Positions 18,601 to 24,188 of a DNA stretch of 64,000 bases are shown in pieces. Position 1 is the stretch's first letter. Each line of letters opens with the position of its first letter. Origin of the DNA: Clostridia bacterium. GTDB lineage: Bacteria > Bacillota > Clostridia > Christensenellales > Aristaeellaceae. The stretch covers positions 90,752-154,751 of the forward strand of contig JAFXVR010000063.1 of NCBI GenBank assembly GCA_017534885.1, written 5' to 3'. Made by a program: the position numbers and the translations under genes. The notes under the pieces are model-generated. The model was not told where the DNA came from, searched no databases, and was given only the letters and a program-made list of their open reading frames with translations.

Positions 18601-19655
18601 GCGGGGTTGGAGGTCGCCACCGTGCCGTCGTAGCCGGTCACACGGCAGCGGTACTGTCTGCCGTTAAAGGTATCGGACATACTGAAGGACAGCGTGTTGG
18701 TATTATAACCGGAGCTCGTATTGTTGTTCCATGTGCTGCCGTCCTTGGTCCACTGCCACTGGTAGGTTTTGACGCCCACAGCCTTGACCGTCAGGCTGAC
18801 CGTCTCGCCGTTGGCCACCACCTGGGTCTCGGGATGCGCTGTGATGGAAACAGGCAGGTATATCGAAGCGACATCGGTATACTTGACGCTGTTGTCCTCG
18901 CCGGTCAGCTTGCAGCGATACTGGCGTCCGCTGAAAGCCGCTACCATCCCAAAGGTCATGGAGCTGGTATTGTATCCCCCCGAGGTGTTGTTTTGCCACG
19001 TCTTGCCGCTGTCGGTGGAATACTGCCACTGATAGCTCTTCACGCCCGTGGCCACAACCGCCATCACGACCGAGCCGCCGACTTCCACCACCTGGGTTGT
19101 CGGCTGAGCCACAATGCGGAAGGCCGCCTTGTCGTCGTCCAGCGCCTCCAGTTCGTCCGCAGGGAGTTCAGGCTCTTCCACCGTCGTCTCCTGCTCGGGG
19201 CGCTCGGCCAGAGTGATGTCCGCCTCATTCAGCCACACATTGGTGCCCGGCACCTGATAGCCCACGCCAGGCGCGTTGGCCTCGTCGGGGGTCAGGGCAA
19301 CCGTCTCGCCGGCCAGGCAGTACAGCAATTCGAGGCTGCCCCTGACCGCCACGGCCACCAGCAGGGTGTCTTCCTCGGGGATGTCCCCCTCCTTGCGCTC
19401 CACCACATAGGCGATGGCTTCCCTGTTCAGCGTGCCGAACAAGTCTTCCAGCGCCTCATCGGTGTACAGCGCGGTCTTCTCAGGCAGCAGCGCCAGGGAT
19501 TCGACAAAGCGCTTGGCGCTCAGACCGTTCAGCTGCTCTTCCACCTCGATGTCCTGCATCAGCGTGTCCAGATCCACGCCGTCCTCGGCCACAGTGGGCA
19601 TCAGGGACAGCAGCATGGCCAGGGCCAGCATCAGGGCCGTCAGTCGTTTCATCAT
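12618..19655 (-). CDS. Giant secreted adhesin-like protein with Ig-like, BACON, Big_2 and fn3-like modules
   Basis: The 2345-aa product has a signal peptide (MMKRLTALMLALAMLLSLMPTVA). After a ~150-residue N-terminal domain come nine tandem Ig-like repeats of ~88-91 aa (residues ~178-985). Each has the pattern HPxSQ..G..V.LTV.A..VK.YQWQ...D...W.....GYN and ends GRxYRCRLT. A BACON-like domain follows (ERSWNATSDAAWLTVS), then Big_2 domains (KSVTWSSSNTAVATVS), fn3-like modules (SISLTWDAAPNATEYVVYY), a second BACON-like domain (NGPWTATANKTWIHLSA), more Big_2 copies and a C-terminal domain. No LPXTG or membrane anchor is visible, so surface attachment is unexplained. Likely roles are binding to host or plant glycans or to other cells. 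GGAGG precedes the tandem ATG ATG. Its promoter is flanked by two palindromes. Confidence 0.88.
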   Translation of the reverse strand: MMKRLTALMLALAMLLSLMPTVAEDGVDLDTLMQDIEVEEQLNGLSAKRFVESLALLPEKTALYTDEALEDLFGTLNREAIAYVVERKEGDIPEEDTLLVAVAVRGSLELLYCLAGETVALTPDEANAPGVGYQVPGTNVWLNEADITLAERPEQETTVEEPELPADELEALDDDKAAFRIVAQPTTQVVEVGGSVVMAVVATGVKSYQWQYSTDSGKTWQNNTSGGYNTSSMTFGMVAAFSGRQYRCKLTGEDNSVKYTDVASIYLPVSITAHPETQVVANGETVSLTVKAVGVKTYQWQWTKDGSTWNNNTSSGYNTNTLSFSMSDTFNGRQYRCRVTGYDGTVATSNPAAVYNAMTILTQPKSQSVSAGKTVSLSVVAVGVKTYQWQWSKDGKTWNNNTGTGYNKATFAFSMTAAFNGRQYRCQLTAQNGAVKYTDPAFLYTGVGVVAHPASQSVKVGENAIFTVKAVGVKAYQWQWTRDGQTWTNNTGTGYNKATFAFAMTAAFNGRQYRCQLTGADGTVIYTNPALLVTGIAILTHPRSQAVNAGDKVTLTVEAIGVKSYQWQYSTDGGQAWKNNTGAGYNTPTFSFTATAVQIGRKYRCRLTDDDGNAVYTDSASLTASDNPVITGHPASQTAKIGATVTLKVTATGVKSYQWQYSTDGGQTWKNNTGSGCNTDTLSFKMTEVFHGRKYRCEVTGTSGNVKYTKAATIQAAATVTVHPKSQSAKIGAAVTLTVTASAVKAYQWQFSADSGNTWKDNSSSGYNTASLSFTMAKGYHGRQFRCRLTGLDGKDVYTDVATVQAAATVTVHPKSQSARIGAVVTLTVTASAVKAYQWQFSADGGQTWKNNSSTGYNTDSLPFKMVEGYHGRQYRCRLTGLDGKDVYTNVATVQAAATVTEHPQSQSVAQGKTVTLSVTALAVKAYQWQWTADDKSWKDCSSTGYNKASFSFSMGSAQDGRKYRCRLTGLDGKYAYTNAATVTLIPDDQLSPDLTLSEAYWIIYTPPAATKTFTVTSERSWNATSDAAWLTVSVSGSKLTLRAARNNTGLERTAEVTVANSATSEVIHVVQSNIEQGLSINTALFQGTTAANPAVINEQAYTVTLGKVRSDDPYFYVRQDKLVNGAWTRIGTWAWSSGSSFLVSPTRNYCKIEAGNSYRFTIWEHSQTERDYAQDSGTKWVPPQDERCTFFYAYVRDTIHVESVNLNYGEKTMLPGETLSLTATVNPQTATDKSVTWSSSNTAVATVSNGTVTAKAAGTATITVKSVDGEKTDTCVITVQNPVAVTGVRIDMRDPYNFYPESVEQFRATVFPSNATNKKVHWTSENPNIATVTDDGIVSFVGFGDVNIIATTDDGSFTDSVEVQCSLRTPNVRIVEYGAGISGKVEWDPVYGADFYEIYWITARDANSDESPDPTLATTTTNTYYEANFGTFHEEWYLYVKAKASADEYNSQSAKGKVVFKDPRNFYTYDLFNFKSSNITNQGFTLTWNGVPYVYKYDIYYFKTNNYPDSWTYYGELAPEQLNALTLTNLTAGTEYEVSINPKDYKNEVLVERSFRVTTTGTAPNRVTSFTLNVPSTLNMNAGEKQKIDFTYSPSSSGYDPAPKWTSSNTSVATVSRWTGTVTAKSAGTATITATTTDGSNITRSFTVKVTGTGEVGEVTNIRQTEATETSISLTWDAAPNATEYVVYYTEGNIETYHECPAVTGLTCTITGLTEQKDYRVWVLPRNANMNGHTGNYVLMSTVGGSTYLDTPVPVITTDKEFAIVGWEYCPNATGCRVYYSATSTRPDTAYADVSAQAGSVTVSGLTPGSAYYFWVEVYNDANSAISKAIRMYMEAYSLNATYSSGEIEVLANGPWTATANKTWIHLSATAGSGSMYITVSLDENTSTASRSGTVTFTCGTVTKSVTIPQDGRIAVTGVSLSKTEAELSVGGTTPLSYQVLPSNAANQNVTWSSSNTSVAVYSDGYIRAKGKGTAVITVTTADGNKEATCNVTVIEDEQKVESIVLMEGNTQLTQPNSYANVSMKVGDTKTIRAVVSPSTAINKTVRWETSNSSVATVSNGVITIVGGGCTKVRAISTDGSDVYAELLITVEAEFRITDELFGTDVTSGTAVFSKFAYANETRSFSIDSNVKWTLWDATPIPYNTPSDWLRWDKSSGDVGKTTWQLTLVKVPGAGITYSTKFTFRNEEDHLTKYELTVTMTGKTTSDAQEYELYLVDDNGYWHKLATPARNNMPSYDLPSTTKVGDVFRLVIRTYGKFAYNQVLDPYEVNGIANFGYYGYDPISPRDWLEARQVVDDNLKNGVLQVKLTVKKVPESGTRYLAMYHFTMKESAVRYYYLNVFLSK
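16702..19125. repeat. Nine tandem ~269-bp coding repeats
   Basis: The Ig-like units of the giant protein repeat at DNA level. Units 7 and 8 (about 16970-17500) are nearly identical over long stretches, for example around TTCACGGCGGACGCGGTGAC. Copy number is likely to vary between strains. Confidence 0.85.
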
Positions 19656-19691
19656 TCACTTGTCCTCCTTTGGTCGGTCGCGTCAGCAGCT

Positions 19692-19713
19692 GTCAGAAGG
19701 TTTACCTTTTAGC
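19692..19713. promoter_or_regulatory. Palindromic operator-like site, promoter-proximal copy
   Basis: A 22-base site with left arm GTCAGAAGGT, two T and a right arm nearly complementary to it; the last bases are degenerate. It lies between the promoter and start of the giant adhesin gene. It is a copy of the site at 19849-19870, with centres 157 bases apart. Confidence 0.6.
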
Positions 19714-19751
19714 AGCCGTATTTTCGGTGTAGATGTATCTGTAGCAGAACG

Positions 19752-19780
19752 ATATTATCATGTTATCAGACAGATTTCAA
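19752..19780 (-). promoter_or_regulatory. Promoter of the giant adhesin gene
   Basis: On the minus strand TTGAAA (19780-19775), a 17-base spacer and TAATAT (19757-19752). It is located between the two operator-like palindromes and about 100 bases before the start codon. Confidence 0.7.
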
Positions 19781-19848
19781 TCACTTTTTGCCCGGTTTCT
19801 GTGCAGAATGTGAAATCTCACTTACGCTTTCACAAGGTCAGTGTCACT

Positions 19849-19870
19849 GTCAAAAGGTAAACCTTCTGAC
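19849..19870. promoter_or_regulatory. Palindromic operator-like site, promoter-distal copy
   Basis: Arms GTCAAAAGGT and ACCTTCTGAC are complementary at nine of ten positions around a 2-base centre. Together with the site at 19692-19713 it brackets the adhesin promoter. The size and symmetry fit a dimeric repressor site, but the regulator is not identifiable here. Confidence 0.65.
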
Positions 19871-19884
19871 ACCCCTGTTTCACA

Positions 19885-19933
19885 GCCTCCAACCTGCCCC
19901 CGTTAACCGCTAACAGCTAATCGCTAAAAGCTC
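19885..19933. repeat. Heptanucleotide repeats upstream of yajC
   Basis: A CTCCAACC-type unit is followed by GTTAACCG, CTAACAG, CTAATCG and CTAAAAG units. This is the same family as at 6433, 6727, 10985 and 41805. Confidence 0.75.
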
Positions 19934-19962
19934 TTGTATCCCCGCCGCTTTTCTGCTATAAT
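19934..19962 (+). promoter_or_regulatory. Sigma-A promoter of yajC
   Basis: TTGTAT (19934-19939), a 17-base spacer and TATAAT (19957-19962), with GGAGA and the start codon at 19998 following. Confidence 0.8.
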
Positions 19963-19997
19963 CACCCAGTACCCTGATTTTGAAAGGAGATTGACGG

Positions 19998-20426
19998 ATG
20001 GATTTTCTGGATAAGCTGCTGGGCATTGGCCGGGCGATCGCTGAGGAAGCCGGCGCGGCTGCGGCCAGCGCGGGCGCTGCGGCTGATGCTGCGGGGACCG
20101 CTGCGGAGACCGTGGCGGAGACCAACCCGATAGCCATGCTGATCGGCACCTTCCTGCCCATGGTTCTGATCTTTGTGGTGTTCTACTTCTTCCTGATCCG
20201 GCCCCAGCGCAAGAAGGACAAGCAGGTGAAGGAAATGCTGAACAACCTGAAGGTCAACGACCGGGTCTGCACCATCGGCGGCATTTATGGCACCATCACC
20301 GGCATCCGCGACGACCAGGTGCAGCTGTGTGTCGGCAACCAGAACACCACCTTCTGGATTGCCCGCTGGGGCATCCGCAGTGTGGAGGAAGTCAGCATCG
20401 AGAACGACGCCGAGGCACTGAACTGA
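19998..20426 (+). CDS. yajC: Preprotein translocase accessory subunit YajC
   Basis: The 142-aa protein has the YajC core: one transmembrane helix (residues ~48-68) directly followed by IRPQRKKDKQVKEMLNNLKVNDRVCTIGGIYGTI. The cytoplasmic tail is short. YajC associates with SecDF and helps protein export across the membrane. The N-terminal ~45 residues are unusually Ala-rich (AAAASAGAAADAAGTAAET), longer than in most homologues. Translation starts at ATG 19998 after GGAGA. The gene stands alone with its own promoter and terminator; secDF is not adjacent. Confidence 0.93.
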   Translation: MDFLDKLLGIGRAIAEEAGAAAASAGAAADAAGTAAETVAETNPIAMLIGTFLPMVLIFVVFYFFLIRPQRKKDKQVKEMLNNLKVNDRVCTIGGIYGTITGIRDDQVQLCVGNQNTTFWIARWGIRSVEEVSIENDAEALN

Positions 20427-20433
20427 GAGCGTG

Positions 20434-20479
20434 CAAACAGGAGGAGGCTGCTGCAGCCCCCTCCTGTTTGATATTTTGG
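20434..20479 (+). terminator. Intrinsic terminator of yajC
   Basis: An 11-bp outer stem (20434-20444 with 20460-20470) and an inner GGCTG/CAGCC stem are followed by a T-rich stretch. Confidence 0.8.
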
Positions 20480-20610
20480 TGGAGTTATTCAAAGCCGTTT
20501 CGGCATCCTCAGCACCCAATGGATTCCTGGTCATTGACATCAGGCGACGCTATGGCATCCTGTTCGATGCGTTTCCGCCATTGACCCCCTGACCCTGCCC
20601 TTATCATGAA

Positions 20611-22989
20611 TCAAACCGCGCTGATCCTGACTTCCGCCCTCCCGAAAGCCGACTCTGCCCGCAGGACGACGTCCTCCTGCACCTCCACAATGGCCAGCGC
20701 CTCCCCATAATAGGTGTCGCACACATTCCCCAGGTAGTCCAGTTCGTAGAAGGGGCAGGCGCTGCCGCAGGCCAGGAGCTTCCCGCCCTCGACGGCGAGG
20801 GTGATCTTTCCCCGCTCCGTCACCTTGGTGATGCCGTCTCCGTCCGTCAGCCGGAGGCGCACGAAGGCCAGGTGGCCCTTCGCCACTTCGGCGGCCTCGG
20901 GCTCCAGACACAGCTCCGTCTCTTCTCCGGCGGTGGTGAGGCTGTCCCGGCCGCAGACGCTGCCGCGCTCGTCATAGGCCACCGCCTCCAGGGTGCCGTT
21001 CTCATAGGGGATTTTGAAGCGGAAGACGCAGTTCTTCGGGCTGGCGGCCTGCTCGCCCACCGGTCGGCCGTTGAGCTTCAGCTGAACCCGGGCGCAGCGG
21101 GCGTAGACCTCCACCTCCGCCTTCCGGCCCTCAAAGCCCCGGAAGGACCAGCTGCGCATGGCGTTGGTCATCTTCCAGGCGGAGGGGCTGTGCTTCCCTT
21201 CATGGCAGATGGGTCGCACGGCGATATAGGGCCCATTCTCCCTTTCCAGCGCCACCCGGGTATAGAAGGCCTCGCCCAGGGGCTTCCCCGTCAGGTCGAT
21301 GCGGCCGCTGCCAGCAGTGATCCAGCCCGGGCCCTGGTCAAAGCTGGGGGCGTAATCCGGATACTCCCAGGAGCCGATCATGACCTCGCCCAGGTAGTCT
21401 ATGCCAGCCCAGACAAAGTCCCCGATGATGCGGGGCTCTTTTTTCGCCAGCTCCCAGAAGCGGAAGGCGTCGGCGCAGAAGGTTTCACTGCCCAGGATCA
21501 GCCGATCCGGGTACTTCCGCAGATCGCGCTCGTAGCGCTTCTCGCCGTAGTTGTAGCCGGCGATGTCCATGGCGGCGAAGGCTTTCCGCGTGTGCACGTC
21601 TGAGCCGTGGAGGGTGGCGCCGATCTTCATGAAATCCGCGCCGACGATGCCCGCCAGGTCGTTGAAGAACTTGGAACCCGTGGCCCGCTCTTTCGTCTTT
21701 TTGCCCTCGGCCTTGGCCTTCGCGTTCCGGGCGGCCTCCTTCGCGGCCTTCTCGTCGGAGTACTGGCCGAAGCCGATGGCGTTCAGGAAGTTGAAGAAGA
21801 TGTTGACGCCCACGGTGACAGGTCGTGTGAGGTCGAGGCCGTGGAGGTACTCCGTCATCTCCCGGGTGAGGGCGATGCCCTTCTCCTGGGCGGTCTCGGC
21901 CACCTCGTTGCCCGTGGAGAACAGGATCACGCAGGGGTGGTTGTAGTCCTTGTCCACCATGTCGCTGAGATCGCGCTGCCACCACTCGGCAAAGTCATTG
22001 GCATAGTCGTGCTGGGTTTTGTGGATATACCACATGTCCACGTACTCGTCCATCACCAGCATGCCCAGGCGGTCGCAGATGGCCAGCGCCGTCTTGGAGC
22101 AGGGATTGTGGGCGGAGCGGATGGCGTTGTAGCCGTTCTCCATCAGCAGCCTTACCCGGCGCTCTACCGCGTCCGGGAGGCAGGCGGCTCCCAGCAGGCC
22201 GTTGTCGTGGTGAATGCAGGCGCCCCGGAGGATCACCCGCTCCCCGTTGATGAGCAGGCCGTCCTTGCCCCACTGCAGGGTGCGGATGCCGAATGTCTCC
22301 TCGGACACGTCCTCCGCGTAAGAGCCCCGGCAGATGTAGAGCTGCGGCGATTCCGGGGACCAGGGCTTCGCCTCGGGAATCTCCAGCTCAAAGGAGCGCT
22401 CCTGTCCGCCGGCGGAGGCTATCACCCGATTCCCGTCTACTATCTCCACTCGCACCGGGCCCTCGCCGCTGGTCTTCACGCTCACGCTGATCCGGGCGGG
22501 AGAGACGGACAGGGTGGTGATCTTCACGCCGTTGAGCTCGATGTGATCCTTCCCGCTGCTCCACAGGCGCACAGGCCGGAAGATGCCCGCGCCGGAGTAC
22601 CAGCGGGAGTTGGGCTGGTCGGCATTCCGGGCAATGACCTCAATCAGGTTCTCCCCGGGGCGGAAGAAGGGGTCGCAGTCCACATAGAAGTTGGTGTAGC
22701 CGTAGGGCCGGAAGCCGGCTTTGTGTCCGTTGATGAGAACCTCCGCGTTGTGGTAGACACCCTCGAACTCCAGCACATGGTGCTTTCCTGCATCATCCTC
22801 CGGGAGGGTGAAGCGCCGGGCGTAGAGGTAGTCATGGCCCTCGAACCAGCTGCCGTTCAGGCCGCTGTCGGCCTCACCGGTGCGCTTCTCCCGGAGCATG
22901 GCGTCATCCGGGATGGAGACGGGCCTGCCCTCACCCTCATCCTCCAGGTGCCTGACGGTCCAGCCGTCGTGGAACAGTTCGCTTCTCAT
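20611..22989 (-). CDS. Glycoside hydrolase family 2 beta-galactosidase-like enzyme
   Basis: The 792-aa protein lacks a signal peptide and is probably cytoplasmic. In order: sugar-binding domain (residues ~1-170, with NADQPNSRWYSGAGIFRPV), Ig-like domain, TIM barrel (~250-560) and C-terminal DUF4982-type domains. The acid/base is Glu362 in STGNEVAE and the nucleophile is Glu502 in GSETF. ILRGACIHHDNG and NAIRSAHNPCS are classic GH2 motifs. The usual activity is beta-galactosidase; beta-glucuronidase or beta-mannosidase cannot be excluded. Its ATG overlaps the stop of the upstream gene by four bases (ATGA), so it is the last gene of the transcript. The GH3 and GH106-like genes upstream suggest it finishes hydrolysis of imported oligosaccharides. 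Confidence 0.92.
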   Translation of the reverse strand: MRSELFHDGWTVRHLEDEGEGRPVSIPDDAMLREKRTGEADSGLNGSWFEGHDYLYARRFTLPEDDAGKHHVLEFEGVYHNAEVLINGHKAGFRPYGYTNFYVDCDPFFRPGENLIEVIARNADQPNSRWYSGAGIFRPVRLWSSGKDHIELNGVKITTLSVSPARISVSVKTSGEGPVRVEIVDGNRVIASAGGQERSFELEIPEAKPWSPESPQLYICRGSYAEDVSEETFGIRTLQWGKDGLLINGERVILRGACIHHDNGLLGAACLPDAVERRVRLLMENGYNAIRSAHNPCSKTALAICDRLGMLVMDEYVDMWYIHKTQHDYANDFAEWWQRDLSDMVDKDYNHPCVILFSTGNEVAETAQEKGIALTREMTEYLHGLDLTRPVTVGVNIFFNFLNAIGFGQYSDEKAAKEAARNAKAKAEGKKTKERATGSKFFNDLAGIVGADFMKIGATLHGSDVHTRKAFAAMDIAGYNYGEKRYERDLRKYPDRLILGSETFCADAFRFWELAKKEPRIIGDFVWAGIDYLGEVMIGSWEYPDYAPSFDQGPGWITAGSGRIDLTGKPLGEAFYTRVALERENGPYIAVRPICHEGKHSPSAWKMTNAMRSWSFRGFEGRKAEVEVYARCARVQLKLNGRPVGEQAASPKNCVFRFKIPYENGTLEAVAYDERGSVCGRDSLTTAGEETELCLEPEAAEVAKGHLAFVRLRLTDGDGITKVTERGKITLAVEGGKLLACGSACPFYELDYLGNVCDTYYGEALAIVEVQEDVVLRAESAFGRAEVRISAV

Positions 22990-24110
22990 GACTTGATCCT
23001 CCTTGCATTGTCGGCTTCTCCCGCCATTTCCAAACGGGCGTCATGGGATCCCGCGGCATGCTTCCCGCCCCGCCGGACAGCGCGTACCACCGCCCGGATC
23101 AGCAGCGCCAGCAGGATCAGCAGCGCCAGGGGGATGGCGATCAGGGCGATGCTGATCAGGCGCTGCACGTCCACCACGTATCCCACCGCCGGCAGGGAGA
23201 GATCGTAGTCCCGGATGTTGGGCTCGCCGCCCGAAAAGCTGACGCGCCAGAAGGTGATACCATCCTCCGCGGACAGGGCCTCCAGCGCCGCGATCCTACC
23301 GCGGTCCAGGTTGCAGGCCGGGCGGGCATAGGTCTTCACGGAGAACATGGACTGCCCGTTCACCGCGTAATCCATGACGGCGCCGAAGGAGAACACAAAG
23401 CCCACATCCAGGGGGAAGGTGGGAATGTGGGGGGAGCGCAGCCAGTAGCCCTCGGCCGTGCCCTTGTACAGGGCGACCCGGGCGCGGCTGTCCGTGAAGC
23501 CATAGGCGGCATTGGTCACTTCCTCCGCCGAGAGAGGAAACACGGTATCGCCCTGCAGGATGTCCTCCGCCGGATCAAAGTCCACCGTGCCGGCAGCCGC
23601 GCCGGGCAGGGGAATCCCGAAGCCGGGGATGGAGATAGCGCTGTCGGACTTGTATGCGGGCAGGAGGGCCTGCCGCTCCGCTTCGCTCAGGTAACGGGAG
23701 GGGAAGACCGCGCACCACTGCTGCAGATCGCTCCCCTGATAAGCCGTGCTGCCGGGGTGGGCGCTGGCGTAGTCCTCGCCCCGGTCCGAAAAGGAGACAG
23801 ACACCCCCGGGATCTCCCGGAAGACCAGCGGTTCTCCTTCGCTGCCGCCCACCAGGCTCAGGGAGATCAGAAAGATTCCCTCCTCCCCGGTGCTGGTGTG
23901 TTCCGGGTCCAGCACCAGCCACCGCCCGTCAAAGCCGCTGGCCTCGTCCGGGGTGCCGAAGCAAAGGATGTCATCGGTTCGGATCTGACCGACGGACGCC
24001 TCAGCGCGGGCCGGCGGCAGGCCTGGAATCAGCAGGGCGAGCAGAAGGCACAGACCCGCGGCGCACAGGCGGCGGAAGCAGGATTCCCGCAGGGGCAGGA
24101 GGGTCGGCAT
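22986..24110 (-). CDS. Secreted, membrane-anchored DUF6273-like protein
   Basis: The 374-aa product has an N-terminal signal segment (SCFRRLCAAGLCLLLALLIPGLPPARA) and one C-terminal transmembrane helix (around LISIALIAIPLALLILLALLI) followed by a basic cytoplasmic tail. The outer domain contains SDLQQWC and GYWLRSPHIPT. The WLRSP motif is typical of DUF6273-like domains of Clostridia, whose function is unknown. The ATG at 24110 is preferred because AAAGG lies nine bases before it; three codons upstream another ATG abuts that AAAGG. It overlaps the GH2 start by four bases. Between it and the upstream GH3 gene lies a strong hairpin. It may be a surface glycan-binding partner of the locus, but that is inferred from position only. 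Confidence 0.75.
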   Translation of the reverse strand: MPTLLPLRESCFRRLCAAGLCLLLALLIPGLPPARAEASVGQIRTDDILCFGTPDEASGFDGRWLVLDPEHTSTGEEGIFLISLSLVGGSEGEPLVFREIPGVSVSFSDRGEDYASAHPGSTAYQGSDLQQWCAVFPSRYLSEAERQALLPAYKSDSAISIPGFGIPLPGAAAGTVDFDPAEDILQGDTVFPLSAEEVTNAAYGFTDSRARVALYKGTAEGYWLRSPHIPTFPLDVGFVFSFGAVMDYAVNGQSMFSVKTYARPACNLDRGRIAALEALSAEDGITFWRVSFSGGEPNIRDYDLSLPAVGYVVDVQRLISIALIAIPLALLILLALLIRAVVRAVRRGGKHAAGSHDARLEMAGEADNARRIKS

Positions 24111-24138
24111 GATGCTCATCCTTTCGTTTGCAGAGAAC

Positions 24139-24175
24139 AGCCGGAGCGGCCTTACAGAGGCGCGCCGCTCCGGCT
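24139..24175 (-). terminator. Intercistronic hairpin between GH3 and the DUF6273-like gene
   Basis: A perfect 12-bp stem (24139-24150 with 24164-24175) lies just past the GH3 stop codon; GTTCTCT follows on the minus strand. It could act as a partial terminator or as an mRNA stabiliser. Confidence 0.65.
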
Positions 24176-24188
24176 GGGGGAAGGCTAG

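Noticed and set aside
16296..19712. An 1138-codon plus-strand frame opposite the Ig-like repeats
   Set aside because: It repeats in step with the antisense Ig units and has no recognisable domain or start signal.
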